A DNA stretch of 64,000 nucleotides from Glacieibacterium sp038210595 (GCA_038210595.1 JBBQWN010000011.1:21990-85989); one strand, 5' to 3'. Counted from the first letter of the stretch, positions 34,386-42,926 are shown. Notes: generated by a model from the sequence alone, not told the origin. Program-made: numbers and translations.

Positions 34386-35068
34386 AGACGGTCGGCGTGC
34401 TGGGGGGCATGGGCCCGGCGGCGACACTCGATTTCCTGTTCAAGCTGCACGCCGCGACGCCCGCGGCGCGCGACGAGGATCATCTGCGCGTCATCACCGA
34501 CAGCGACCCGCGGGTGCCCGGACGCAATGCGGCGCTGCGCGGCGACGGGCCGTCGCCGGGGCCGGCGCTGGCGGCGATGGCGCGCGGGCTGGTCGGCGCG
34601 GGGGCGGAGGTGCTGGCGATGCCGTGCAACGCCGCGCACCAATGGGCAGGCGAGATCACGGCGGCGGTGCCGGTGCCGTTCGTGTCGATGATCGATGCGG
34701 CGGTTGAGGCGGCGGCGCGGAGCGGCGCGCGGCGGGTCGGACTGCTCGCGGCCGACGCGACGCTGCTCGCCGGGCTGTACCGCCGGGCGCTCGCGGCGCG
34801 CGGGCTCGAGGCGATCGAGACGGTCGACGCGATGCCCGGGATCATGCGCGTCAAGGCGGGCGACACCGGACCCGCGACCCGCGCCGCGATGGCGGCGCTG
34901 GCGGCGGAGCTTGCGGGGCAGGGCGCGGACGTCGTGCTGATGGCCTGTACGGAAGTACCGCTGGTACTGGGGCCGGGCGATACGCAAGTCCCGCTGATCG
35001 ATGCGACGGCAGCGCTGGTCGATACGGTGCTGGCGCGGGCGCTTGTCGGGTCGCTCGCGCCAACGTAA
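34382..35068 (+). CDS. aspartate/glutamate racemase family protein
   Basis: A 228-residue cofactor-independent racemase. The two catalytic Cys residues are Cys82 in AMPCNAAH and Cys189 in LMACTEVPL, and the protein begins with the family's VGVLGGMGPAATLDF. Members interconvert L- and D-aspartate or related acids. It is fused translationally to dcyD by an ATGA overlap and followed, 33 bases on, by a metabolite:H+ symporter gene. The neighbourhood suggests racemisation and breakdown of an imported acidic or sulfur-containing amino acid. Confidence 0.88.
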   Translation: MKTVGVLGGMGPAATLDFLFKLHAATPAARDEDHLRVITDSDPRVPGRNAALRGDGPSPGPALAAMARGLVGAGAEVLAMPCNAAHQWAGEITAAVPVPFVSMIDAAVEAAARSGARRVGLLAADATLLAGLYRRALAARGLEAIETVDAMPGIMRVKAGDTGPATRAAMAALAAELAGQGADVVLMACTEVPLVLGPGDTQVPLIDATAALVDTVLARALVGSLAPT

Positions 35069-35101
35069 CACTCGGCGCCAAGGGATCGGCGGGGAGACAC
35101 G

Positions 35102-36745
35102 ATGGCGACTGCGGCAGTGCCGGCGACGCACGTATTCGACGCGAAGCGCGACCGGCTTGTCATCCTGGCCTCGTCGCTCGGCACGGTGTTCGAGTGGTAT
35201 GACTTTTTTGTCTATGGGACGCTGGCGGCGCTGCTCGGCGGCTATTTCTTCCCCTCCGACAATGACAGCGCCGCGCTGTTGAAGAGCCTCGCGGCGTTTG
35301 GCGTCGGGTTCGGGGTGCGGCCGCTGGGGGCCGTGCTGTTCGGCTATTTCGGCGACCGGGTGGGGCGGAAATATACATTCCTGGCGACCATCACGCTGAT
35401 GGGCCTGGCGACGGCGCTGGTCGGCGCGCTGCCGACCTATGCCGAGGTCGGCATCTGGGCCCCGGTAGGCCTGCTGGTGCTGCGCGTACTGCAGGGCCTG
35501 GCGCTGGGCGGCGAGTATGGCGGCGCGGCGATCTACGTCGCCGAGCATGCGCCGCCGGGCAAGCGCGGCTTCTACACCAGCTTCATCCAGGCCTCGGTGG
35601 TCGGCGGCTTCCTGCTGTCGATCGCGGTGGTGCTCGGCGTCACGGCGCTGGTCGGCCGGGAGGATTTCGCCGCCTGGGGCTGGCGGATTCCGTTCGGTTT
35701 CTCGCTGGTGCTCCTCGCGCTGTCGCTGTGGATCCGGCTGAAGCTGAAGGAAAGCCCGATCTTCACCGCGATGAAGACGGCCGGGCAGACGTCCCGGAAC
35801 CCGCTGCTCGACAGTATCCGCGAGCCCGGCAACCTGCGCCCGGTGCTGGTCGCGCTGTTCGGCATCGCCGCCGGTTTGACGGTCATCTGGTACACCGCGC
35901 AGTTCCAGACGCTGTTCTTCCTGCAGCAGGCGGCGCGGGTCGACCAGATGACGGCGCAGATCATGCTGGGGATCGCGGCGCTGATCTCGGCACCGCTGTT
36001 CGTGCTCGCCGGCTGGCTGTCGGACAAGGTCGGGCGCAAGCCGCTGATGGTCGCCGGCTACGGCCTGACCCTGATCTTCCTGTTCCCGCTGTTCCACATG
36101 ATCGCCGACGCCGCCAACCCGGCGCTGGCCGAGGCGGCGGCCCGTGCCCCGGTGCGGATCGAGAACGCCAACTGCGCCTACAACCCTTTCGCCGCGGGCA
36201 AGCAGACCAGCGCGTGTGCCCAGGTGCTCGACTATTTCGCCAAGAAGGGCGTCCCCTACAAGAAGATCGCCAAGGACGTCGACGCCGTCGATCCGGTGCC
36301 CGTCGTCACCATCGGCGGTTACCGGATGAACGGCCTGCACGCCGGCGATTATGAGGCGGCGTTGCGACAGGCGGGCTATCCCGGCTCGGTCGACCCCGTC
36401 ACCGGCAAATGGGACCTGCGCGCCGAACCGTCGGAGCGCAACGACTTGGTCATCCTCTTCGCCTGCGTGATGCTCGGCCTGCTCAGCGCGATGACCTATG
36501 GCCCGGTCGCGGCGATCCTGGTCGAGCTGTTTCCGGCGCGCATCCGCTACACCTCGCTGTCGGTGCCGTATCATATCGGCACCGGCTATTTCGGCGGCTT
36601 CCTGCCGTTCGTGGCGCAGTTGATCGTGGTCAAGACCGGCAACCCGTTCGGCGGGCTGTGGTATACGTTCGCGGTGGTCGCGGTGGCGATGGTGGTGACG
36701 GTGCTGTTCCTGCCTGAAACGCGGGGGCGGGACATCACGCAGTGA
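35102..36745 (+). CDS. MHS-family (metabolite:H+ symporter) MFS transporter with periplasmic insert
   Basis: A 547-residue transporter of the sugar-porter-like MHS group. TM1 carries FEWYDFFVYG, the loop after TM2 has GDRVGRKY, TM4 has RVLQGLALGGEYGGAA and the loop after TM8 has SDKVGRKP, all hallmarks. Twelve helices can be placed. Between TM9 and TM10, about residues 340-445, lies a soluble insert of roughly 100 residues with two Cys (NANCAYNPF, TSACAQV); by topology it faces the periplasm. Typical MHS proteins have about 430 residues. The substrate is probably an organic acid or betaine-like compound. GGGGAG precedes the ATG, and the stop overlaps the next gene (GTGA). Confidence 0.88.
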   Translation: MATAAVPATHVFDAKRDRLVILASSLGTVFEWYDFFVYGTLAALLGGYFFPSDNDSAALLKSLAAFGVGFGVRPLGAVLFGYFGDRVGRKYTFLATITLMGLATALVGALPTYAEVGIWAPVGLLVLRVLQGLALGGEYGGAAIYVAEHAPPGKRGFYTSFIQASVVGGFLLSIAVVLGVTALVGREDFAAWGWRIPFGFSLVLLALSLWIRLKLKESPIFTAMKTAGQTSRNPLLDSIREPGNLRPVLVALFGIAAGLTVIWYTAQFQTLFFLQQAARVDQMTAQIMLGIAALISAPLFVLAGWLSDKVGRKPLMVAGYGLTLIFLFPLFHMIADAANPALAEAAARAPVRIENANCAYNPFAAGKQTSACAQVLDYFAKKGVPYKKIAKDVDAVDPVPVVTIGGYRMNGLHAGDYEAALRQAGYPGSVDPVTGKWDLRAEPSERNDLVILFACVMLGLLSAMTYGPVAAILVELFPARIRYTSLSVPYHIGTGYFGGFLPFVAQLIVVKTGNPFGGLWYTFAVVAVAMVVTVLFLPETRGRDITQ

Positions 36746-37929
36746 CCGCTCCCCTCGACGGCATCCGCGTCGTCGACCTGGGGCAGATCGTGTCGGGGCC
36801 GATGGCGGCGTGCGTGCTGGCCGACCAAGGCGCCGACGTCATCAAGGTGGAGACGCCGGGCGGCGACCCGATGCGCGGCTTCGGCCCGGCCAAGGGCGAC
36901 CTCAGCGCGCTGTTCATTACCGTCAACCGCGGCAAGCGCGGCGTGGCGCTCGACCTCCGCACGCCGGGCGGCGCGGCGGTGCTGACACAGCTCGTCGAGT
37001 GGGCCGACGTGTTGATCGAAAACTTCCGCCCCGGCGCGCTCGACCGGCTGGGGTTTGCGTACGAGCGGTGCCGCGACCTCAACCCGCGGCTGATCTACAC
37101 CTCGGTGACCGGCTTCGGCCCCGACGGGCCCTATGCGAATATCCGGGTCTACGATCCGGTCATCCAGGCGGTGTCCGGGCTGGCGGCGATGCAGGGCGGC
37201 GTGGGCAACGCGCCGGAGCTGGTCAAGTCGCTGGTCACCGACAAGGTCACTGCGCTGACCGCGGCGCAGGCGATCACCGCCGCTCTGTTCCACCGCGGAC
37301 GCACCGGCGCGGGCCAGCGGCTCGACGTCGCCATGCTCGACTCGGCAATCGCATTCAATTGGGTGGAGGGCATGTACAATCACAGCTTCCTCGACGATCC
37401 GCCGCCGCCCGCGATGGAATATGGCGCCATGGGTCAGCTGTGGGAGGCCAGCGACGGCCATACCGCGATGAGCGCGTTGCAGGATCATGAGTTCCGGGCC
37501 TTGGCCGGCGCGCTCGACATGCCCGAGCTCGTCGGCGACCCGCGGTTCGCGACGCTGCGGCTCCGCCTGGCGAACCGCGCCGACTGGGTGCCGGCGGTGC
37601 GCGCGCGGCTGGCGGCGACCGATCTCGACACGCTGATGGCGGGCTTCATCGCGCACGGCGCGGTCGGCGGGCGTGCCAACGCCGTCGCCGAGGTCGCCGC
37701 CGACCCGCAGGTGCGGCACAACGCCACCGTCGCCGAGATCGACCATGGCCGCATCGGCCGCGTGCGGTCGCCGCGCCCCGCACCGCGCTTCGGCGGCAGC
37801 CCGACCGTCGCACCGCGCCCGGCCCCTCACTTCGGCGAGCATTCGCGCGCGGTGCTCGCGGGGCTCGGCCATGACCCCGCTGCCATCGACTCGCTGATCG
37901 CGTGCGGGGCGGTGCTGGCGGCTGGTTGA
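36742..37929 (+). CDS. CaiB/BaiF family (type III) CoA transferase
   Basis: A 395-residue CoA transferase. The N-terminus reads LDGIRVVDLGQIVSGPMA, followed by GADVIKVETPGGD, and the probable catalytic Asp138 is in VYDPVIQAVSG. RTGAGQRLDVAMLD is another family block. Type III enzymes move CoA between carboxylic acids, such as oxalate, carnitine or dicarboxylates. GTG at 36742 sits in the stop of the MHS transporter gene, so an acid taken up by the transporter may be activated here; the substrate is unknown. Confidence 0.9.
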   Translation: MTAPLDGIRVVDLGQIVSGPMAACVLADQGADVIKVETPGGDPMRGFGPAKGDLSALFITVNRGKRGVALDLRTPGGAAVLTQLVEWADVLIENFRPGALDRLGFAYERCRDLNPRLIYTSVTGFGPDGPYANIRVYDPVIQAVSGLAAMQGGVGNAPELVKSLVTDKVTALTAAQAITAALFHRGRTGAGQRLDVAMLDSAIAFNWVEGMYNHSFLDDPPPPAMEYGAMGQLWEASDGHTAMSALQDHEFRALAGALDMPELVGDPRFATLRLRLANRADWVPAVRARLAATDLDTLMAGFIAHGAVGGRANAVAEVAADPQVRHNATVAEIDHGRIGRVRSPRPAPRFGGSPTVAPRPAPHFGEHSRAVLAGLGHDPAAIDSLIACGAVLAAG

Positions 37930-37953
37930 TGCCCGGTTGACGAAACCCCATAT
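37925..37953 (+). promoter_or_regulatory. candidate heat-shock (RpoH/sigma-32) promoter of lon
   Basis: GTTGATG (37925-37931) resembles the CTTGAAA -35 element, and CCCCATAT (37946-37953) matches the CCCCATnT -10 element exactly, with a 14-base spacer within the known range. The -35 overlaps the stop codon of the CoA transferase gene. lon is a classic heat-shock regulon member, which supports the call. The leader would be about 40 bases. Confidence 0.5.
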
Positions 37954-38001
37954 CGCTTTTCGGTCGCCCGCCGTATCTTCGGGCGTTGGAGTAACCGCTG
38001 A

Positions 38002-40395
38002 ATGACCGACTTCCAGATCCTCCCCGTGCTGCCGCTCCGCGACATCGTCGTATTCCCGCAGATGATCGTGCCCCTGTTCGTCGGGCGCGAGAAGTCGGTG
38101 AAGGCGCTCGAGGCGGTGATGCACGGTGACAAGACCGTGTTCCTGCTCAGCCAGAAGAACCCCGGCGACGAGGATCCCGGCGCCGGCGAGCTGTATGAGA
38201 TCGGCACCGTCGCGACCGTGTTGCAGCTGCTCAAGCTGCCCGACGGCACCGTCAAGGTGCTGGTCGAAGGGCAGAGCCGCGCCCGCCTGACGTCGCTGGA
38301 GTCGAGCGCCGACTACCTGAGTGCCAGCATCGAGCCCGTCGAGGATGTCGTCGGCGACGCGACCCAGATCGAGGCGCTGGTGCGCTCGGCCGCCAAGCAG
38401 TTCGAGGGCTACGTCAAGCTCAACAAGAAGACCGCGCCCGAGATCGCCGTGCAGATCGGCCAGATCGACGATGCCGGCCGCTTTGCCGACACCGTCGCCG
38501 CCAATCTGAACCTGAAGATCGCCGACAAGCAGACCATCCTGGGCGAGGCCGATGTCGCCAAGCGGCTGGAGCTCGTCTTCGGCTTCATGGAAGGCGAGAT
38601 GGGCGTGATGCAGGTCGAGAAGAAGATCCGCAGCCGCGTCAAGCGCCAGATGGAGAAGACGCAGCGCGAATATTACCTGAACGAGCAGATGAAGGCGATC
38701 CAGCGCGAGCTGGGCGAGGGCGAGGACGCCAAGGACGAAGTCACCGAGATCGAGGAGAAGATCGCGCGGGCGCGTCTGCCGAAGGAAGCGCGCGAGCGGG
38801 CCATCAGCGAGCTGAAGAAGCTGAAGGCGATGTCGCCGCAGTCGGCGGAAGCGACCGTCGTGCGCAACTACCTCGACGTGCTGCTCGGCCTGCCGTGGAA
38901 CAAGAAGTCCAAGATCAAGAAGGACATCGCGCTCGCCCAGAAGGTGCTCGACGACGACAACTACGGGCTGGAGAAGGTCAAGGTCCGGATCATCGAGTTG
39001 CTCGGCGTGCAGGTGCGGACCAACAAGCTGAAGGGCCCGATCCTTTGCCTCGTCGGCCCGCCGGGCGTCGGCAAGACCTCGCTCGGCCGTTCGATCGCCA
39101 AGGCCACGGGCCGCGAGTTCATCCGGCAATCGCTGGGCGGCGTGCGGGATGAAGCCGAGATCCGCGGCCACCGCCGAACCTATATCGGTTCGCTGCCGGG
39201 CAAGGTAATCCAGAACCTCAAGAAGGCGGGCACCTCCAATCCGCTGTTCCTGCTCGACGAGATCGACAAGCTTGGTCAGGATTTCCGCGGCGATCCGTCG
39301 TCGGCGCTGCTCGAGGTGCTGGATCCGGAGCAGAACAAGGCGTTCAACGATCACTATCTGGAGATCGATTACGATCTCTCGGACGTGATGTTCGTGACCA
39401 CGGCAAACTCGCTGAACATGCCGCAGCCGCTGCTCGACCGCATGGAGATCATCAACCTCTCGGGCTACACCGAGGACGAGAAGGTCGAGATCGCCAAGCG
39501 CCACCTGCTGTCCAAGCAGTATGAGGCGCACGGCCTCAAGGCGGACGAGTTCGCGGTCACCGACGGCGCGCTGCGCGACCTGATCCGCTATTACACGCGG
39601 GAGGCCGGCGTCCGGACGCTGGAGCGCGAACTCGCCAAGCTGGCGCGCAAGTCGCTGCGGCGCATCCTCGAGAAGAAGGCGATGTCGGTCATTATCGATG
39701 CCGACAATCTCCATGAGTTCGCCGGCGTGCGGAAGTTCCGCTACGGCGTCGGCGAGGTCGAGGACCAGATCGGTGCCGTCACCGGCCTGGCCTGGACCGA
39801 GGTCGGCGGCGAACTGCTGACCATCGAGGCGGTAACCGCGCCCGGCAAGGGCACGATCCGCACTACCGGCAAGCTCGGCGATGTCATGCAGGAGTCGATC
39901 CAGGCGGCGCTCAGCTTCACCAAGGCGCGGGCCGTCCAGTACGGCATCAAGCCTTCGGTGTTCGAGAAGAAGGAAATCCACGTCCACGTGCCCGAAGGGG
40001 CGACGCCCAAGGACGGGCCGTCGGCCGGCGTGGCGATGGTGACGGCGATCGTCTCGACGCTGACCGGTATCCCGGTGCGCAAGGACGTGGCGATGACCGG
40101 TGAGGTGACGCTGCGCGGCCGCGTGCTGCCGATCGGCGGGTTGAAAGAGAAGCTGCTGGCGGCACTGCGCGGCGGCATCACCACGGTGTTCATCCCGGCC
40201 GAAAACGAGAAGGACTTGGCCGATATCCCGGCAAATGTGACCGATGGCCTGCGCATCGTGCCGGTCGCGCATGTCGATCAGGTGCTCGCCGAGGCGCTGA
40301 CCCTGCCGCTGGTGCCGATCGAATGGGTCGAGCCGACCGACCTTGCCGTGCTGCCCGACGCGGCGGTGGCGGAGGAACTGCCGGTCCGGCACTAA
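38002..40395 (+). CDS. lon: ATP-dependent protease Lon
   Basis: Lon degrades misfolded and regulatory proteins in the cytoplasm. The 797-residue chain has the N-terminal substrate-binding LON domain (about 8-200), a coiled-coil region, the AAA+ module with Walker A GPPGVGKTS (about 353-361) and Walker B PLFLLDEIDK, and the S16 protease domain with catalytic Ser674 in KDGPSAG and Lys717 in GGLKEKLL. Length and motifs are standard. It is followed by hupB, the order seen in E. coli, and preceded by a sigma-32-like promoter. Confidence 0.97.
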   Translation: MTDFQILPVLPLRDIVVFPQMIVPLFVGREKSVKALEAVMHGDKTVFLLSQKNPGDEDPGAGELYEIGTVATVLQLLKLPDGTVKVLVEGQSRARLTSLESSADYLSASIEPVEDVVGDATQIEALVRSAAKQFEGYVKLNKKTAPEIAVQIGQIDDAGRFADTVAANLNLKIADKQTILGEADVAKRLELVFGFMEGEMGVMQVEKKIRSRVKRQMEKTQREYYLNEQMKAIQRELGEGEDAKDEVTEIEEKIARARLPKEARERAISELKKLKAMSPQSAEATVVRNYLDVLLGLPWNKKSKIKKDIALAQKVLDDDNYGLEKVKVRIIELLGVQVRTNKLKGPILCLVGPPGVGKTSLGRSIAKATGREFIRQSLGGVRDEAEIRGHRRTYIGSLPGKVIQNLKKAGTSNPLFLLDEIDKLGQDFRGDPSSALLEVLDPEQNKAFNDHYLEIDYDLSDVMFVTTANSLNMPQPLLDRMEIINLSGYTEDEKVEIAKRHLLSKQYEAHGLKADEFAVTDGALRDLIRYYTREAGVRTLERELAKLARKSLRRILEKKAMSVIIDADNLHEFAGVRKFRYGVGEVEDQIGAVTGLAWTEVGGELLTIEAVTAPGKGTIRTTGKLGDVMQESIQAALSFTKARAVQYGIKPSVFEKKEIHVHVPEGATPKDGPSAGVAMVTAIVSTLTGIPVRKDVAMTGEVTLRGRVLPIGGLKEKLLAALRGGITTVFIPAENEKDLADIPANVTDGLRIVPVAHVDQVLAEALTLPLVPIEWVEPTDLAVLPDAAVAEELPVRH

Positions 40396-40411
40396 AACGC
40401 GTCGAAACCCT

Positions 40412-40441
40412 TTGACTTGCCCCCGCGCGCCGTCGTCATAT
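40412..40441 (+). promoter_or_regulatory. candidate promoter of hupB
   Basis: TTGACT (40412-40417) and TCATAT (40436-40441) lie 18 bases apart, in the 81-base gap after lon. The leader would be roughly 30 bases. A separate promoter is expected for an abundant nucleoid protein. Confidence 0.4.
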
Positions 40442-40476
40442 GGCGTCGCTCGGGGGCGGGCTGAGGGGCGCTGCGG

Positions 40477-40749
40477 ATGAACAAACAGGACCTCGTCGCC
40501 GCCGTTGCCGAGGCGACCGGGCTGGGCCGCGGCGATGCGGCCCGGGCGGTCGAGGCGGTGCTCGAGACTGTCACGAGCGCGCTCAAACGGGGCGACGAGG
40601 TCAAGCTGGTCGGCTTTGGCACCTTTGCCGTTACGCGCCGCAAGGGGTCGGAAGGCCGCAACCCGCGCACCGGTGAGCCGATGACCGTGCCGCCATCCAA
40701 CGCCCCCAAGTTCCGCGCCGGCAAGGCATTGAAGGACGCGGTCAACTAG
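40477..40749 (+). CDS. hupB: HU family DNA-binding protein
   Basis: A 90-residue histone-like protein that bends and compacts DNA as a dimer. It shows the full HU pattern: MNKQDLVAAVAEATGL, the VKLVGFGTF core (about 43-51), the Arg/Pro beta arm GRNPRTGEPMTVP with the intercalating Pro, and the C-terminal FRAGKALKDAV. The symbol follows its position after lon; with only one copy visible it could also be called hup. A tRNA gene lies 25 bases downstream. Confidence 0.95.
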   Translation: MNKQDLVAAVAEATGLGRGDAARAVEAVLETVTSALKRGDEVKLVGFGTFAVTRRKGSEGRNPRTGEPMTVPPSNAPKFRAGKALKDAVN

Positions 40750-40757
40750 GCTAGGTG
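40729..40757 (+). promoter_or_regulatory. weak candidate promoter for tRNA-Val
   Basis: TTGAAG (40729-40734) and TAGGTG (40752-40757) are spaced by 17 bases, with the -35 inside the end of hupB. Transcription would start about 11 bases before the mature tRNA. Read-through from hupB is an alternative. Confidence 0.3.
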
Positions 40758-40774
40758 CGCCGCTCCCGGGATCC

Positions 40775-40849
<75 letters not shown>

Positions 40850-40888
40850 GGCTAACGCCGGCTGAACAAGTGGTTGTTTTAGGTTAAT

Positions 40889-40913
40889 GGACCTTTGTTC
40901 CGGACGGGTCGTT
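40889..40913 (+). promoter_or_regulatory. weak EcfG-like (general stress sigma) promoter
   Basis: GGACC (40889-40893) and CGTT (40910-40913) with a 16-base spacer differ by one base from the alphaproteobacterial EcfG pattern GGAAC-N16/17-CGTT. It lies 30 bases before the ATG of the glycine-zipper protein gene. A chance match is quite possible. Confidence 0.25.
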
Positions 40914-40942
40914 CCGCTTCCACGACCTATCCGGAGAATGAA

Positions 40943-41512
40943 ATGTTTCGTCACATGACACTTGCCGCATCGGCAATCGCCATCCTGGCGACCCCGATCG
41001 CCGCCAGCGCCCAGAACGGGGACCGACGCTACGTCGACCGCCAGGAACTGCGCAACGATAACCGCGACGTCCGCGAGCAGCGCCGCGAGTATAACGACGC
41101 ATTGCGGTCGGGCGACCGCAGCGACATCCGCGATGAGCGCCGCGACTTCAACGAGGCCCGCAACGAACGTCGCCGCGACAAGCAGGATTGGCGGTCGTAT
41201 CGCAACTACGATTACAACCGCTACCCGCGCGGTCAGAACGCCTATTACGCCGACCAGTATTACCGCGATGGGCGCTATTACCAGCCGCGCCGCCTCGGGG
41301 TGAACGACCGCATCTATCGCGGCCGTGACAACCGCTACTACTGCCGTCGCAGCGACGGCACGACCGGCCTGGTGATCGGCGCGATCGGCGGCGGCGTGCT
41401 GGGCAATGCCATCGCCTCGGGCGGCTCGAACACGTTGGGCACGGTGCTCGGCGCGATCGGCGGCGGCGTGCTGGGCCGTTCGATCGACCGCAACAACGTC
41501 ACCTGCCGCTAA
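40943..41512 (+). CDS. exported Arg-rich protein with glycine-zipper 2TM domain
   Basis: A 189-residue protein with a signal peptide (MFRHMTLAASAIAILATPIA, cut after ASA). The mature N-terminal half is extremely rich in Arg, Asp, Tyr and Asn (RRDFNEARNERRRDKQDW), suggesting a low-order, highly charged region. The C-terminal part has two near-identical glycine zippers, GAIGGGVLGNAI and GAIGGGVLGRSI, of the Rick_17kDa / glycine-zipper 2TM type found in outer-membrane-associated proteins. Two Cys residues flank the zippers. Function is unknown; such proteins are often stress-related. GGAG precedes the ATG. An intrinsic terminator follows 22 bases after the stop. Confidence 0.82.
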   Translation: MFRHMTLAASAIAILATPIAASAQNGDRRYVDRQELRNDNRDVREQRREYNDALRSGDRSDIRDERRDFNEARNERRRDKQDWRSYRNYDYNRYPRGQNAYYADQYYRDGRYYQPRRLGVNDRIYRGRDNRYYCRRSDGTTGLVIGAIGGGVLGNAIASGGSNTLGTVLGAIGGGVLGRSIDRNNVTCR

Positions 41513-41534
41513 ACGTCGCGGTCGAAACGAAACG

Positions 41535-41561
41535 AGGGCACCGGTTCGCCGGTGCCCTTTT
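41535..41561 (+). terminator. intrinsic terminator after glycine-zipper gene
   Basis: GGGCACCGG pairs perfectly with CCGGTGCCC around a TTCG tetraloop and is followed by TTTT. The 9-base-pair GC-rich stem and U tract are a textbook Rho-independent terminator. It isolates the upstream gene from dps. Confidence 0.93.
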
Positions 41562-41611
41562 CCGTGCGTGGCCGGCACGCCATATGGGCGGGGTCAACAA
41601 GGAGTTCCTGC

Positions 41612-42085
41612 ATGGCCTCAGTCCCCGACCTCGGCATTCCCGACGACCAGCGCCGGGCCATCGCGCATGGCCTGTCTCGGCTGCTTGCCGACACCTACAC
41701 CCTGTACCTGAAGACCCATAATTTCCACTGGAACGTCACCGGCCCGCAGTTCAACTCGCTGCACCTGATGTTTGAGACCCAGTATACCGAACTCGCCCTG
41801 GCGGTTGACGCGATCGCCGAGCGCATCCGCGCGCTGGGCGAGCCGGCGCCGGGCAGCTATTCCGCCTACGCCGCGCTCGCCACAGTCAAGGAAGCCGACG
41901 GCGTACCGAAAGCCGACGACATGGTCGCTCAGCTGGCCGCCGATCAGGCCACCGTGGTCCGCACCGCCCGCGCGGTTTTCCCCGCTGCGGACGCAGCGCA
42001 CGACGAACCGACGGCCGACCTGCTGACCCAGCGCATGCAGGTGCACGAGAAGACCGCCTGGATGCTGCGCGCCCAGCTCGGGTGA
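41612..42085 (+). CDS. dps: DNA starvation/stationary phase protection protein Dps
   Basis: A 157-residue ferritin-like protein that forms dodecamers, oxidises and stores iron with peroxide, and shields DNA. The ferroxidase motif HNFHWNVTGPQF (about 35-46) and the later FxxQYTELALAVDAIAERIR region (Asp and Glu ligands) match Dps. ATG at 41612 has a strong AAGGAG ribosome site. Its stop overlaps tspO by GTGA, so an iron/peroxide protector is co-translated with a tetrapyrrole-linked membrane protein. Confidence 0.93.
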   Translation: MASVPDLGIPDDQRRAIAHGLSRLLADTYTLYLKTHNFHWNVTGPQFNSLHLMFETQYTELALAVDAIAERIRALGEPAPGSYSAYAALATVKEADGVPKADDMVAQLAADQATVVRTARAVFPAADAAHDEPTADLLTQRMQVHEKTAWMLRAQLG

Positions 42086-42642
42086 CAAGCGCGGTCCAGG
42101 CAGCTACACCGCCGGCCATGCCCGCCCCCGCCGCCCGCGGCTCCGCCATCCGCGCCGCCATCGTGCTGGTGCCGCTGCTCAACTTCCTCGGTGGCGCGTC
42201 GGCGAAGGTGTCGGGCCAGACCGGCGACAGTGCGTGGTTCAACGCCCTGACGCTGCCGGCCGTGCAACCGCCCGGCATCGCCTTCCCGATCGCCTGGACG
42301 ATCCTCTACACGCTGATGGCGATTGCCGCGGCACTGGTTTGGGGCACGCGGGTGCGTGGCCGTTGGGTGGCGCTGGGGCTGTTCGCGGCGCAGCTGGCGA
42401 TGAACCTCGCCTGGGCGCCCTTGTTCTTCAAGGAGCACCAGATCTTCTACAGCCTGCTGCTGCTCGGCGGCATCTGGCTGGCGGCGGTGATCACCACCTT
42501 TGCCTTCGGGCGTGTCAACCGGATCGCGGCATGGCTCCTGCTGCCCTATCTGGTGTGGCTCAGCTTTGCCGCCGCGCTCAACTTCGACATCTGGCAGCTC
42601 AACCCGCACGGCGGCCCGACCGTGCTCGCGAAAGGACGATAA
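42082..42642 (+). CDS. tspO: TspO/MBR family tryptophan-rich sensory protein
   Basis: A 186-residue membrane protein with five helices. The conserved LPAVQPPGIAFPIAWTILYTLMAIA, NLAWAPLFF and LPYLVWLSFAAALNFDIWQLN blocks (each given by position: about 55-80, 112-120, 155-175) identify the TspO family, which binds porphyrins and, in Rhodobacter, links oxygen to photosynthesis-gene control. The GTG start lies in the dps stop codon; an ATG at 42118 would remove a Pro/Ala-rich N-terminus without affecting the conserved core. Confidence 0.9.
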   Translation: MTSAVQAATPPAMPAPAARGSAIRAAIVLVPLLNFLGGASAKVSGQTGDSAWFNALTLPAVQPPGIAFPIAWTILYTLMAIAAALVWGTRVRGRWVALGLFAAQLAMNLAWAPLFFKEHQIFYSLLLLGGIWLAAVITTFAFGRVNRIAAWLLLPYLVWLSFAAALNFDIWQLNPHGGPTVLAKGR

Positions 42643-42644
42643 CC

Positions 42645-42926
42645 ATGCAGACCGAGAACCGCGTGCTCGCCGACCTCGCCCGCGTCGCCACCTCCGCCAT
42701 GGGCACCTTCGCCGGCGTCGGCCGCGAGATCGAGACCGCGGCGCGCGGCCGTCTGCGCGAGGCGGTCGGCGGCCTCGACATGGTCGAGCGCGACGAGTTC
42801 GAGGCGGTCAAGGCGATGGCCGCCACCGCGCGGGCCGAGGTCGAGACGCTGCGCGCCGAACTCGCCGCGCTGCGCGCCGAGCTGGCCGCGGCCCCCAAGA
42901 AGGCGAAGGCTGCGCCGATCGTATGA
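42645..42926 (+). CDS. ubiK: UbiK/BMFP family accessory factor
   Basis: A 93-residue protein with an N-terminal amphipathic part (VLADLARVATSAMGTFAGVG) and a C-terminal coiled coil (EVETLRAELAALRAELAA, about 65-85). UbiK-type proteins form trimers and assist aerobic ubiquinone synthesis by linking Ubi enzymes to the membrane; related Brucella proteins show membrane-fusion activity. AAAGGA precedes the ATG. The COQ9 homologue 2.3 kb downstream supports a ubiquinone context. Confidence 0.82.
   Translation: MQTENRVLADLARVATSAMGTFAGVGREIETAARGRLREAVGGLDMVERDEFEAVKAMAATARAEVETLRAELAALRAELAAAPKKAKAAPIV

Noticed and set aside
37938..37956. TTGACG at 37938 as a sigma-70 -35 for lon.
   Set aside because: No acceptable -10 at 16-18 bases; the sigma-32 reading fits better.
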